Shown: one piece after another, positions 56,745-64,000 of the stretch
Position numbering within the stretch: the stretch's first letter is position 1
Layout: every line of letters begins with the position of its first letter
Origin: Rhizobium sp. Leaf306
GTDB lineage: Bacteria > Pseudomonadota > Alphaproteobacteria > Rhizobiales > Rhizobiaceae
Reading direction: 5' to 3'
DNA: 64,000 bases
Assembly (NCBI RefSeq): GCF_001423425.1
Contig: NZ_LMNX01000002.1
Location: forward strand, 620,001 to 684,000
The notes under the pieces: model-generated
Seen by the model: only the letters and a program-made list of their open reading frames with translations
Databases searched by the model: none
Told to the model about the DNA's origin: nothing
Position numbers and translations under genes: made by a program

Positions 56745-57755
56745 ATGCTTGATCATTCGTCCAAACTGACATCTGACCTTACGTCCGATCCGCTGACCGA
56801 AATGTTGCGGGGGCTTCGCCTTGATGGGGTCGACTACGGTCGCTGCCGTCTGGCCGAGCCGTGGGGAACGGCGTTTCCGGCGCAGGATGCCGCGCGGTTT
56901 CATTTCATCAAATGCGGCCGGGCGATCATCAAGACCGAAACTGGCAACTGGCAGGAGTTGAAAACCGGCGATGCGGTGCTGATCCCGCGGGGCGAGGCGC
57001 ATGTTCTGGCGAGCGCTGCCGATGCACCCACCCTGCCGTTCGAACACTACGGCCGCAAGGAAGTCTGCACCGGCATCTACGATCTGAAGTGCCGCAATAC
57101 TTCCGAGAGCGGCGGTACGCTGGTGTTCAGCGGCTCCCTTCGCTTCAACGTCGACCGGCTGCATCCGCTTTTGCAGATGATGCCGGAGACGATGCTGACC
57201 AGCGATCTTGCCAAGGATGACCCGGCCATTCCGCATCTCCTCGAGGCGATGACGCGCGAAGTGGATATGGACCGAGTCGGTGCCGGTGGCATTCTGGCGC
57301 GATTGGCTGACGTGCTGATGGCAACGATGATCCGCACCTGGGTTGAACACGGCTGCGGCGAGACGCGCGGCTGGATCGCAGCCGTTCGGAGCCCCGATGT
57401 CGGCCGCGTGCTTGCGGCCATCCATCTTCAGCCGGAACGCGACTGGAACAATGTGGAGCTGGCGCGGCTGATGGGCATCTCCCGCTCGGGCTTTGCGGAA
57501 CGGTTCGCACGCGTCGTCGGCGAAACGCCTGCGCGGTATGTGGCGAGGGTGCGGATGCACCAGGCCCGGCTGTGGCTGAAGGACGGGATGCGCGTGGCGA
57601 TGGTTGCCGAGCGGCTGGGCTATGACGCCGAGGCCTCGTTCAGCCGCGCCTTCAAACGTGTGATCGGCGATCCGCCGAGCCATTATCGCAACAAGGCCGA
57701 TCCGGTCCGAGCGCTGGCGCCCCTTGCTGCGGTGTCCTTGGTCGCTGCCGAGTAG
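56745..57755 (+). CDS. AraC-family regulator with cupin sensor
   Basis: The 336-residue protein has an N-terminal cupin_6-type domain (FHFIKCGRAIIKTETGNWQELKTGDAVLIPRGEAHVLAS) and a C-terminal AraC DNA-binding domain. The latter has VELARLMGISRSGFAERFARVVGETPARYVARVRM and, later, VAERLGYDAEASFSRAFKRVIGDPPSHYR. Regulators of this type often stand beside an exporter gene and control it. The arrangement with the divergent MFS gene fits that, but the effector is unknown. No clear operator could be seen in the short gap. Confidence 0.9.
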   Translation: MLDHSSKLTSDLTSDPLTEMLRGLRLDGVDYGRCRLAEPWGTAFPAQDAARFHFIKCGRAIIKTETGNWQELKTGDAVLIPRGEAHVLASAADAPTLPFEHYGRKEVCTGIYDLKCRNTSESGGTLVFSGSLRFNVDRLHPLLQMMPETMLTSDLAKDDPAIPHLLEAMTREVDMDRVGAGGILARLADVLMATMIRTWVEHGCGETRGWIAAVRSPDVGRVLAAIHLQPERDWNNVELARLMGISRSGFAERFARVVGETPARYVARVRMHQARLWLKDGMRVAMVAERLGYDAEASFSRAFKRVIGDPPSHYRNKADPVRALAPLAAVSLVAAE

Positions 57756-57773
57756 GTTTGGCAGCGGAAGCCG

Positions 57774-58478
57774 CTAATCCTTTAGCCTCAGCTCATCGGA
57801 CTGCATCTGCATCGAGCTGAGTGTGGAGAGGAAGGTCATGCCGAGAAGGCTTTCGTCGAGCCTGCCTTCTTCCGCCACCATGGCGCGGACATCGCGCCGG
57901 ACGATCGGGCCGATCGAGACTTCGCTCAAACGCACCGGCGCTGCCTGGGCGCGGCCGTTGGCGGTCATGACAGTTACCGAGTAGCTCAGCGCCGAAGGAT
58001 CAAGGCCGATGCGGCGTGCATCTTCGTAGGTCAATACGATGCTGCTTGCACCGGTATCGACCAGCATCGGCAGGACCTTGCCGTCGACGCCGACATTGGC
58101 TTTGAAATGGTCGCCGAGCGTCTTGTGGATGACTACTTCGCTGCTGCCGTCGCTGGATGTGGTGACGACCGCGGTGCCGGGCAGCAGGCCTGCCGTCATG
58201 CGGGCGCCAAAGCTGCTGAAGTCGTTTCGGTAGAGATAGCCCGCAACCAGCGCCATGATGATGACCAGCCAGATGGCAAGCTGGCGGGCAACGGTTCCGA
58301 GGTTGCCGCGGCGGCCCTGCAGGACGCCGGCGGATAAAAGTGCGGCGATCGGGATCAGATAGACGAGGCTGCCGAAATCCTCGTTGGCCATGCCGAATGT
58401 GCGGCCGCTGTCGTGGTTGTAGACAAGCAGCGCCAGACCGGCACCGAGGATGAGGAGGACAACGGTAAAGCCGTTCAT
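57774..58478 (-). CDS. Membrane-anchored retropepsin-like aspartic protease (TIGR02281 family)
   Basis: The 234-residue protein has membrane segments near the N-terminus ([19 protein letters not shown], a second at about 35-50 and a third at about 65-85). A retropepsin-like domain with the catalytic motif [11 protein letters not shown] follows in the C-terminal half, then [20 protein letters not shown] and [10 protein letters not shown]. It is the single-Asp clan AA type that works as a dimer. Its natural target is unknown. The start overlaps the stop of the DUF1289 gene by 4 nt, so the two are co-translated. Confidence 0.9.
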   Translation of the reverse strand: MNGFTVVLLILGAGLALLVYNHDSGRTFGMANEDFGSLVYLIPIAALLSAGVLQGRRGNLGTVARQLAIWLVIIMALVAGYLYRNDFSSFGARMTAGLLPGTAVVTTSSDGSSEVVIHKTLGDHFKANVGVDGKVLPMLVDTGASSIVLTYEDARRIGLDPSALSYSVTVMTANGRAQAAPVRLSEVSIGPIVRRDVRAMVAEEGRLDESLLGMTFLSTLSSMQMQSDELRLKD

Positions 58479-58720
58479 GCGGTTGTTGTTTCCTTCCTGA
58501 TCTTGGCGTCTGCGGTTCTCTTGCGACTGACTTCCAGGAGCTTGACGGGGTCGACGGTATCGAGCCGTGTCGGCAGCAGGTCCATCAGCTGAATGCGCTC
58601 GTCATCGGTGAAACCGGTCCATCCGGCTATCTCGTTGCCAGTGCGGCCGCAGCCGACGCAAAAGCCTGTTTTCAGGTCGATCGAACATATCAGTGTGCAA
58701 GGCGAAATCATCGCGTCCAT
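58475..58720 (-). CDS. DUF1289 domain protein
   Basis: The 81-residue protein has the DUF1289 cysteine pattern, [21 protein letters not shown] (four Cys, suggestive of a small iron-sulfur or zinc site), followed by [16 protein letters not shown]. The rest is a charged helix. Function is not established. The family is frequent in proteobacteria and often next to unrelated housekeeping genes. It is the first gene of a pair with the aspartic protease and starts 9 bp after the cobS stop, so it could be co-transcribed with cobS. Confidence 0.92.
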   Translation of the reverse strand: MDAMISPCTLICSIDLKTGFCVGCGRTGNEIAGWTGFTDDERIQLMDLLPTRLDTVDPVKLLEVSRKRTADAKIRKETTTA

Positions 58721-58729
58721 ATCGTGGGT

Positions 58730-59521
58730 TCAAAGGCCGAGAGCAAGGGCCGATAACAGGGCGATCTCGCAGAGTTGTTGTGTGGCGCCGATCGTATCAC
58801 CGGTATGCCCGCCCAGTTTTTTCGCGACGTAGCGGGTGAAGCCCCAGGCGGCGGCGGCAGACAGGGCAAGCGCGATCAGCGCATGCAGCAGGCCGAAACC
58901 GGGTATGAGCAAGACAAGGCCGGCGGCAGCGCCGATCATGAGCGCGAGATTGCGGGCGGCGTCGTCGGGCATTCCGGCACCGGCTGCGACCCCGTTGTTT
59001 CTTGCAGGGGGCAGGGCACGCCAGTGGGCAACCAGCAGTGCGCGGCTGACGGCGGCGCTGGAGAGAAGGGCAAGAGCCGCCGCTTCGGGGGAAAGCCGCG
59101 CAATGCCGGCCAGTGCTGCGGCGCGCAGGCCGAAGGAGAGGATCAGCGCGACGACGCCGTAGGAGCCGATGCGGCTGTCCTTCATGATGAGGAGCGCATG
59201 ATCTGCATCGCGTCCGCCGCCAAGACCGTCGGCGGCATCGGCAAGGCCATCTTCGTGTAGCGCGCCGGTCAAGAGGGTGATCAAGGCAAGTGCGATCAGG
59301 ACCGGCAGGAGCGTATCTCCAAGGGTCGACTGGATGCTGCAGAGGGCCAGCAGAAGTAGAGCGGGGAGAAACGCGATCAGCAATCCGGCGACCGGAAATG
59401 CGCGCACGGCACGTGACACCGTGCCGTCATAGCCGGCAAAGAAGCGATCCGGCACGGGCAGGCGGCTGAGGAACCCTACCGAGCGGGCGAGATCTGCAAC
59501 GAAGTGGTTTGCGTATAGCAG
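58730..59521 (-). CDS. cobS: Cobalamin synthase CobS (adenosylcobinamide-GDP ribazoletransferase), apparent CTG start
   Basis: CobS joins adenosylcobinamide-GDP and alpha-ribazole in the last step of vitamin B12 synthesis, in the inner membrane. Visible are FAGYDGTVSRAVRAFPVAGLLI, GALHEDGLADAADGLGGGRD (signature) and several Gly/Ala-rich membrane segments. The family N-terminus (FVADLARSVGFLSRLPVPDRFF) is encoded upstream of the first conventional codon, GTG 59455. A good ribosome site (AGGAG) lies 7 nt before CTG 59521, which I take as the start; no in-frame ATG, GTG or TTG is seen in this interval. It is divergent from cobT. Confidence 0.85.
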   Translation of the reverse strand: MLYANHFVADLARSVGFLSRLPVPDRFFAGYDGTVSRAVRAFPVAGLLIAFLPALLLLALCSIQSTLGDTLLPVLIALALITLLTGALHEDGLADAADGLGGGRDADHALLIMKDSRIGSYGVVALILSFGLRAAALAGIARLSPEAAALALLSSAAVSRALLVAHWRALPPARNNGVAAGAGMPDDAARNLALMIGAAAGLVLLIPGFGLLHALIALALSAAAAWGFTRYVAKKLGGHTGDTIGATQQLCEIALLSALALGL

Positions 59522-59582
59522 TTTGTCTCTCCTGGCTTTGTGAGGCCTGTTTTGAGAATGGGTTTTTCGGCAGCAGCCTTTT

Positions 59583-59612
59583 TGACCTTGTCCCGTTCGA
59601 CCTGACCTTGTC
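59583..59612. promoter_or_regulatory. Tandem 10-bp repeat between cobS and cobT
   Basis: TGACCTTGTC occurs at 59583-59592 and again at 59603-59612, spaced exactly 20 bp. Both copies face the same way in the divergent cobS/cobT gap. The spacing is two helical turns, as for tandem regulator sites. No B12 riboswitch core was seen here. Confidence 0.4.
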
Positions 59613-59730
59613 GCGTCGCTGATAGCCGATTATGTGAGGGCGCATAAAATATGATTTGCTGAATGATCAATCCCTACCCGATCCAGCGTCAGAAGACGAT
59701 ACCGCCCGAAAAGACCGAAGAGAGTTTTCC

Positions 59731-60747
59731 ATGAGCATGACCGGCCTGCCGTTCGACGATTTCCGCACCCTGATGCAGAACCTCCCCGGTCCCGATGCAA
59801 GGGCATTGGTGGCGGCCCGCGAACGCGACGCGCAACTGACCAAGCCGGCGGGCTCGCTCGGACGTCTTGAAGAGATCGCCTATTGGCTGGCGGCCTGGTC
59901 TGGGCGGGCGCCGAGCGTCACGCGGCCGCTGGTGGCGATCTTTGCCGGCAATCACGGTGTCACCAGACACGGGATTACGCCGTTTCCCTCGTCGGTGACG
60001 CAGCAGATGGTCGAGAACTTTGCGGCCGGCGGTGCGGCGATCAACCAGATCTGCGTCACGCATGATCTTGGTCTGAAGATATTCGATCTGGCACTGGATT
60101 ATCCGACCGGCGACATCGCCACCGAAGCGGCACTTTCCGAGCGCGACTGTGCAGCGACGATGGCGTTCGGCATGGAGGCGATTGCCGGCGGCACGGATCT
60201 TCTGTGCATCGGCGAAATGGGGATCGGCAACACCACGGTTGCGGCCGCGATCAATCTGGCGCTCTACGGCGGCGAAGCGGAAGACTGGGTTGGACCCGGG
60301 ACCGGTTCGCATGGCGAGCTTCTCGCCCGCAAAGTGGCGGTGGTGAAGCAGGCGGTCGAGTTCCACAAGGAGCATCTGTCGGACCCGCTGGAAGTGCTGC
60401 GTCGCCTCGGCGGGCGCGAGCTTGCAGCGATCGCCGGCGCTATCCTCGCGGCGCGGATGGAGAAGATCCCCGTTCTGCTCGATGGTTATGTGGTGACGGC
60501 TGCGGCCGCTATCTTGAAGGCGGCCAATCCGTCGGCGATCGACCACTGCCTGATCGGCCATGTCTCTGGTGAGCCGGGGCATCTGAAGGCCATCGAGAAG
60601 CTCGGCAAGACGCCGCTTCTGGCGCTCGGCATGCGGCTGGGCGAGGGTACCGGTGCAGCACTCGCGGCCGGGATCGTCAAGGCGGCGGCGGCGTGTCACA
60701 CCGGCATGGCGACTTTCGAGCAGGCCGGCGTCAGCAACAAGGACTGA
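59731..60747 (+). CDS. cobT: Nicotinate-nucleotide--dimethylbenzimidazole phosphoribosyltransferase
   Basis: The enzyme makes alpha-ribazole phosphate, giving the lower ligand that CobS attaches in B12 synthesis. The 338-residue protein has LTKPAGSLGRLEEIAYWLA near the start, FAGNHGV, GEMGIGNTTVAAAI and VGPGTGSHGE, and the C-terminal EPGHLKAIEKLGK and LGMRLGEGTGAALA. The catalytic Glu at the end of the GEGTGA motif is seen. ATG 59731 is chosen as the start. It is divergent from cobS. In Rhizobiaceae the name cobU is also used for this gene; cobT can mean the cobaltochelatase subunit. Confidence 0.94.
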   Translation: MSMTGLPFDDFRTLMQNLPGPDARALVAARERDAQLTKPAGSLGRLEEIAYWLAAWSGRAPSVTRPLVAIFAGNHGVTRHGITPFPSSVTQQMVENFAAGGAAINQICVTHDLGLKIFDLALDYPTGDIATEAALSERDCAATMAFGMEAIAGGTDLLCIGEMGIGNTTVAAAINLALYGGEAEDWVGPGTGSHGELLARKVAVVKQAVEFHKEHLSDPLEVLRRLGGRELAAIAGAILAARMEKIPVLLDGYVVTAAAAILKAANPSAIDHCLIGHVSGEPGHLKAIEKLGKTPLLALGMRLGEGTGAALAAGIVKAAAACHTGMATFEQAGVSNKD

Positions 60748-60753
60748 TGCTGG

Positions 60754-61146
60754 ATGGAAAAGACGCCGCTGGACAGCAATATCGAGAAGGCGGCGACCTT
60801 TCGCAGGATCATCGCCTCGTTCCGGTATTCGATGCAGGGCCTTGCGAGGCTTTGGCGCGAGGCGGCGTTCCGCCAGGAGGTCTACGCCTTCCTGATCGGG
60901 ATCGTTATCTTCGCGGTCGCCGGCGCCGGCTTTGGCGACTATTTCATCTTCATCATCCTGATGCTCGTGCTGTTTTGCGTGGAAGCGCTCAACACGGCAA
61001 TCGAGGAACTTGTCGACCGGGTGTCGCCGGAGATTTCGGTTGTCGGGCGGCACGCGAAGGATCTCGGATCCTTCGCCGTGTTCTGCCTTCTCTGCGCCAA
61101 CGGCCTGTTTGCGCTCTATGTGGTGGTGAAGCAGATCTGGATCTGA
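60754..61146 (+). CDS. dgkA: Diacylglycerol kinase
   Basis: The 130-residue protein has three hydrophobic segments and the family signature EALNTAIEELVDR, with the preceding WREAAFRQE. DgkA phosphorylates diacylglycerol left after periplasmic glucan or envelope synthesis, recycling it to phosphatidate in the inner membrane. It starts 6 bp after the cobT stop, so the two probably share a transcript although their roles are unrelated. Length fits the family (about 120). Confidence 0.94.
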   Translation: MEKTPLDSNIEKAATFRRIIASFRYSMQGLARLWREAAFRQEVYAFLIGIVIFAVAGAGFGDYFIFIILMLVLFCVEALNTAIEELVDRVSPEISVVGRHAKDLGSFAVFCLLCANGLFALYVVVKQIWI

Positions 61147-61164
61147 TCCGAAAGGCCCGTTGCC

Positions 61165-62685
61165 TCAGCCGATGATGTCGAAATCGGCGGCGGTGAGGCC
61201 GAGGTTCTTGTCGAGTTGGGCAAATTGCACGGGCTGGGTCTTGCCGGTGCCGTCGGCGTCGTAGAACAGCTTGCCGGTCAGCTTTTCGTAGATGATCCGG
61301 TCGCTGGCATCATGCGCCTTGGTGCCGACGTGGAATGCGCTGGACAGGAGATCTCCGACCTTGCCGGCCTTGGCGAAGATATCGTCGTCCAGCCAGATGG
61401 TGTCGTCCTTCGCACTGAAAGCGCTGATCGTGCCGATATTGGACGCGCCGAACTTCGTATCGAACACGAAGATATCCGCGCCGCTGCTTCCGGACAGGAC
61501 GTCCTTGCCGGCACCGCCGTAGAGCTTGTCGTTGCCGGCCCCACCGGAAAGCTTGTCGTTGCCGGATCCGCCGATCAGGGTGTCGTTGCCTTTGCCGCCA
61601 TCGAGCCGATCATTGCCGTTGCGTCCATCGATCCGGTCGTTGCCGGCAAGACCGTCGATCGTATCGGCAAGCTGCGAGCCGCGCAGGCTATCGTTCTTGT
61701 CGGTCGGGCGGATGAAGACCGGGTCGCCGTCATGGGGGGCGGCCAGGCGGTCGAGATCGCGATCTGGTGCGGCGTATGGGATGAACCCGTCTTTCAGAGC
61801 AAGCTTGTTGAATTCGTCGATCCGCGTTGTGCCGTTGATATAATCGACGGCGAAGACCGGCTTGCCGTTCGCGAGGAAATCCTTTTTGAGGACATCGATC
61901 GTCTCGCGGTCCGGATTGAGCTTGTTGTTCTCGTCCGCATCGCCGCCATAATAGACGTCCTCGACTGCGATGCCGCCGATTGCGCCGAGATAGGCCTTCT
62001 TGCGGGCGCTGTCGGAGCCGAGGTCCTCCATGATGAAGGCGCCATTTTGCGGAATGACGAAAAAGTCGGGATTGGTTTTGCGGGCATGGTCCGTCAGCGC
62101 GACGATGAAATCCACCATGCGCTGTGCAGCCTGCTTGGTGTTGGCCGGATCGCCCGGCTGCCTGTCCTTGGCCGAGGCCTCGGCGCCCCAGAAATAATAG
62201 GCATCGACGATGTCGAGATAGGCGGCGTCGAAGCCTGCCTTGACGATGGCATCGAAGTCACCGGTCTTCTTGTCGTTGAAGATCAGGTCCTGCCAGTCCT
62301 TGTCCCAATAGCGAACCTTGCGCGATTCCGGCCAGTCGGCGTTGACGGGACCGAGCCAGTCGGGGGCATTCGACGTCAGCTTGTCGCGGGCTTCGCCGCC
62401 CGATGTCCATGTCGTCTTCCAGTAGTCGCGAAACTCCGCGGCCTCGCCGATCGAGATATAGGACGCGACCACCGAGCGACCGCCCATGCCGTCCTTCATC
62501 CGGGTGATCTCGTCGGCGGTAAACCGCTCCGCATTGCTGCCGTCGCGTGTTGAATCGATGACAAGAAAATCATGCGTCGCGGACGCCAGCAGACCGGCAT
62601 CGAGCGGATTGCCGTTCGTGCCCTGCAGCTCATAGCCCCAGTTGTCGACTGTGACTTTGCCGGACGACGTTGTGAAACTGACCAA
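61165..62685 (-). CDS. GH114-type glycosidase with RTX calcium-binding repeats
   Basis: The 506-residue protein joins an N-terminal GH114 domain (about 1-320) to RTX nonapeptide repeats (334-405, GG-x-G-x-D type). The GH114 part has [47 protein letters not shown] and FVIPQNGAF, and is an endo-alpha-1,4-polygalactosaminidase-like barrel. The C-terminal part ends FDIIG. No N-terminal signal is seen. With RTX repeats it is expected to leave the cell by type I secretion and to fold in calcium outside. The target would be a galactosamine-containing polysaccharide of another organism or of its own biofilm. No ABC/HlyD genes are adjacent. Confidence 0.87.
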   Translation of the reverse strand: MVSFTTSSGKVTVDNWGYELQGTNGNPLDAGLLASATHDFLVIDSTRDGSNAERFTADEITRMKDGMGGRSVVASYISIGEAAEFRDYWKTTWTSGGEARDKLTSNAPDWLGPVNADWPESRKVRYWDKDWQDLIFNDKKTGDFDAIVKAGFDAAYLDIVDAYYFWGAEASAKDRQPGDPANTKQAAQRMVDFIVALTDHARKTNPDFFVIPQNGAFIMEDLGSDSARKKAYLGAIGGIAVEDVYYGGDADENNKLNPDRETIDVLKKDFLANGKPVFAVDYINGTTRIDEFNKLALKDGFIPYAAPDRDLDRLAAPHDGDPVFIRPTDKNDSLRGSQLADTIDGLAGNDRIDGRNGNDRLDGGKGNDTLIGGSGNDKLSGGAGNDKLYGGAGKDVLSGSSGADIFVFDTKFGASNIGTISAFSAKDDTIWLDDDIFAKAGKVGDLLSSAFHVGTKAHDASDRIIYEKLTGKLFYDADGTGKTQPVQFAQLDKNLGLTAADFDIIG

Positions 62686-62723
62686 TTGGTGACCTGGCTC
62701 GCGACTGAAGTCGCGGAGTAATG

Positions 62724-63998
62724 TTAAGCGAAGCTTTTGCGGCGGCGCTCGATGGGGGGGGCGTCGGCGATGGCGGGGACGCTCTGGAGGATGCGGGTCG
62801 AGGGCAGGATGGCGATGGCTTCGGTGCCTTCACGCAGCTTCGAGCGCAGGATGAACTGGCCGTCGTGCTTGGCAAGGATCGCCTGGACGATCGGCAGGCC
62901 GAGGCCCGTTCCCTGTTCGGCGTTCTTGATGGCAATCGATCCTTGACCGAAGGCGGAGAGTACGATCGGGATTTCCTCTTCCGGAATGCCCGGTCCGTTA
63001 TCCTTGATCGCCACATACTGGCCGCCGCCGGCGGTCCAGCCCACCTTGACGGTGATTTCGCCACCCTGGGGCGTGAACTTGACGGCGTTGGAGAGAAGAT
63101 TGAGCATGACCTGACGCATCGACTTCTCGTCGGCCCAGACCTGCGGCATGTGCTTTTCGAACTGGTCACGGATGGTGATGCTTTTCGCCCGGGCCCGCAG
63201 CTGGACCATGCCGATGCAATCTTCCGCCACTTCCAGAAGCGACAGCGAATCCTCCGTCAGATCGTAGCGGCCCGCTTCGATGCGCGACAGGTCGAGGATC
63301 TCGTTGATGAGGTTCAGGAGGTGCTGGCCGGAGCGGTGGATGTCGCCGGAGTATTCCCGGTAGGTCGGGTTGGCGAGCGGGCCCAGGACCTCGGAACTCA
63401 TCACCTCCGAGAAGCCGAGGATAGCGTTGAGCGGGGTGCGAAGCTCGTGCGACATCGAGGCAAGAAAGCGGGATTTTGCCAGATTGGCTTCTTCTGCACG
63501 GCGGCGAGCCTCGTCAGACATGGACTTTGCCACTTCGAGCTCGGCGATCAGATCGTCCTTTTCCGACTGATAGGACATCAGCGTCAGGTTGGAGCGGTAG
63601 AGGCGCTCGGCGACGTAATGGAAAAACACGACAGCCGTCGCGCACATGGCGGTAAGGCCGATATCGAGGACCTGACCCGACAGGATGGCGATGCCGAGAA
63701 GCGCCGCAATCATCGGCACGAAGCCGTAGAGAACGCTCTGGCGCAGCATGAACGTGCTCATGGCGGTGTAGGACACCGCAAACAGAAGCACCGCACCCTT
63801 GTAGAAATAGAAGCTGTCGCCAGCGCAGGTGGAGCAGCCCTGAAGCGCGAAGGCGCCCCAGCCGCAGCCGAGCAGGATATGTCCCGTCAGAAGGCGTCTA
63901 CGCCATTTCCTGGTGTCGGCAGCCGTTATCTCCACCTTGCTCGCACGGCGTGCCAGAAGCACGTTGATCGCGTGCAGGCACAGCATCAGCAGCGCCCA
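62724..63998 (-). CDS. Sensor histidine kinase, PleC/DivJ-PdhS-like, 5' end outside the window
   Basis: The frame is open to the right edge, so the N-terminus is missing. About 424 residues are seen: several membrane segments ([50 protein letters not shown]) and a coiled-coil linker. The phospho-His motif is [19 protein letters not shown], and the ATPase blocks are [47 protein letters not shown]. The [15 protein letters not shown] sequence is typical of the rhizobial PleC/DivJ/PdhS group, which acts on DivK-type regulators, but other kinases share it. It is not assigned further. No partner regulator is in the window. Confidence 0.88.
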   Translation of the reverse strand, partial: WALLMLCLHAINVLLARRASKVEITAADTRKWRRRLLTGHILLGCGWGAFALQGCSTCAGDSFYFYKGAVLLFAVSYTAMSTFMLRQSVLYGFVPMIAALLGIAILSGQVLDIGLTAMCATAVVFFHYVAERLYRSNLTLMSYQSEKDDLIAELEVAKSMSDEARRRAEEANLAKSRFLASMSHELRTPLNAILGFSEVMSSEVLGPLANPTYREYSGDIHRSGQHLLNLINEILDLSRIEAGRYDLTEDSLSLLEVAEDCIGMVQLRARAKSITIRDQFEKHMPQVWADEKSMRQVMLNLLSNAVKFTPQGGEITVKVGWTAGGGQYVAIKDNGPGIPEEEIPIVLSAFGQGSIAIKNAEQGTGLGLPIVQAILAKHDGQFILRSKLREGTEAIAILPSTRILQSVPAIADAPPIERRRKSFA

Positions 63999-64000
63999 GG

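Noticed and set aside
59522..59730. Possible B12 riboswitch between cobS and cobT
   Set aside because: No B12-box-like core was recognised and the gap is short; only a tandem 10-bp repeat stands out.
61500..61720. Regular short DNA repeats that might suggest a CRISPR or minisatellite
   Set aside because: They are the codons of the RTX nonapeptide repeats, in frame, without spacer structure. No CRISPR array was seen anywhere in the window.
61216..62553. 445-codon plus-strand frame opposite the GH114-RTX gene
   Set aside because: The minus strand shows a complete GH114 domain and RTX repeats; the plus-strand product is a repetitive shadow.

Overview
This 64 kb window is chromosomal DNA of an alphaproteobacterium, almost certainly a member of the Rhizobiaceae (Rhizobium/Agrobacterium/Sinorhizobium relatives). 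The basis is gene order and protein style: pdhA-pdhB-pdhC-lpd-lipA, then coq10, cinA, ispDF, dusB-ntrB-ntrC-ntrY-ntrX, dat, hfq, hflX, and later cysG-DUF2849-cysI-DUF934, mazG, a very long uvrB and the cobS/cobT pair. Most of the window is GC-rich and densely coding. No rRNA, tRNA, CRISPR array, transposase or integrase was seen.

Layout. 1-6.2 kb: the 3' end of a type II NADH dehydrogenase gene, then small regulator/enzyme modules (MarR-GNAT fusion, HxlR with an NmrA/QorB-type reductase, AraC with an alcohol dehydrogenase, TetR), each with a visible symmetric or repeated candidate operator. 6.2-17 kb: ilvC, a FtsB/DivIC-like protein, then the pyruvate dehydrogenase complex (E1 alpha, E1 beta with its own lipoyl domain, an unrecognised 97-residue protein, E2, E3) and lipoate synthase, with small genes interspersed. 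A candidate small RNA follows lipA at about 16.44-16.53 kb. 17-29 kb: CinA-like and IspDF on the minus strand, then dusB and two nitrogen-control two-component systems (NtrBC, NtrYX), a D-amino-acid transaminase, Hfq and HflX. 29-36 kb: an MFS transporter, ferredoxin-NADP reductase, and the siroheme/sulfite reductase operon, which should form one reductive sulfur-assimilation unit. 35.8-37.3 kb: a deaminase and MazG.

37.3-45.6 kb is the accessory part: small unrecognised genes, a strikingly AT-rich gene for a protein with a HEPN-type R-x4-H motif, a mosaic palindromic intergenic repeat, a second diverged copy of the last 64 nt of the uvrB region, uvrB itself with long extensions, and an HNH_2 endonuclease. 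I read this as a small foreign insertion beside uvrB, possibly carrying defence functions. That is inference.

45.6-64 kb: a DUF1800/DUF1501 secreted pair, an acyl-CoA thioesterase, a Cache-domain chemoreceptor, an extensin-family lipoprotein, a TauE/SafE permease, a NodIJ-like ABC exporter, an MFS/AraC pair, a membrane aspartic protease with a DUF1289 protein, cobS and cobT (divergent), dgkA, a GH114-RTX protein and the 3' part of a histidine kinase gene that runs off the right edge. A second small-RNA candidate lies on the minus strand at about 52.39-52.5 kb, and cobS appears to lack a conventional start codon. All functional calls come from reading the sequence; no database search was run.
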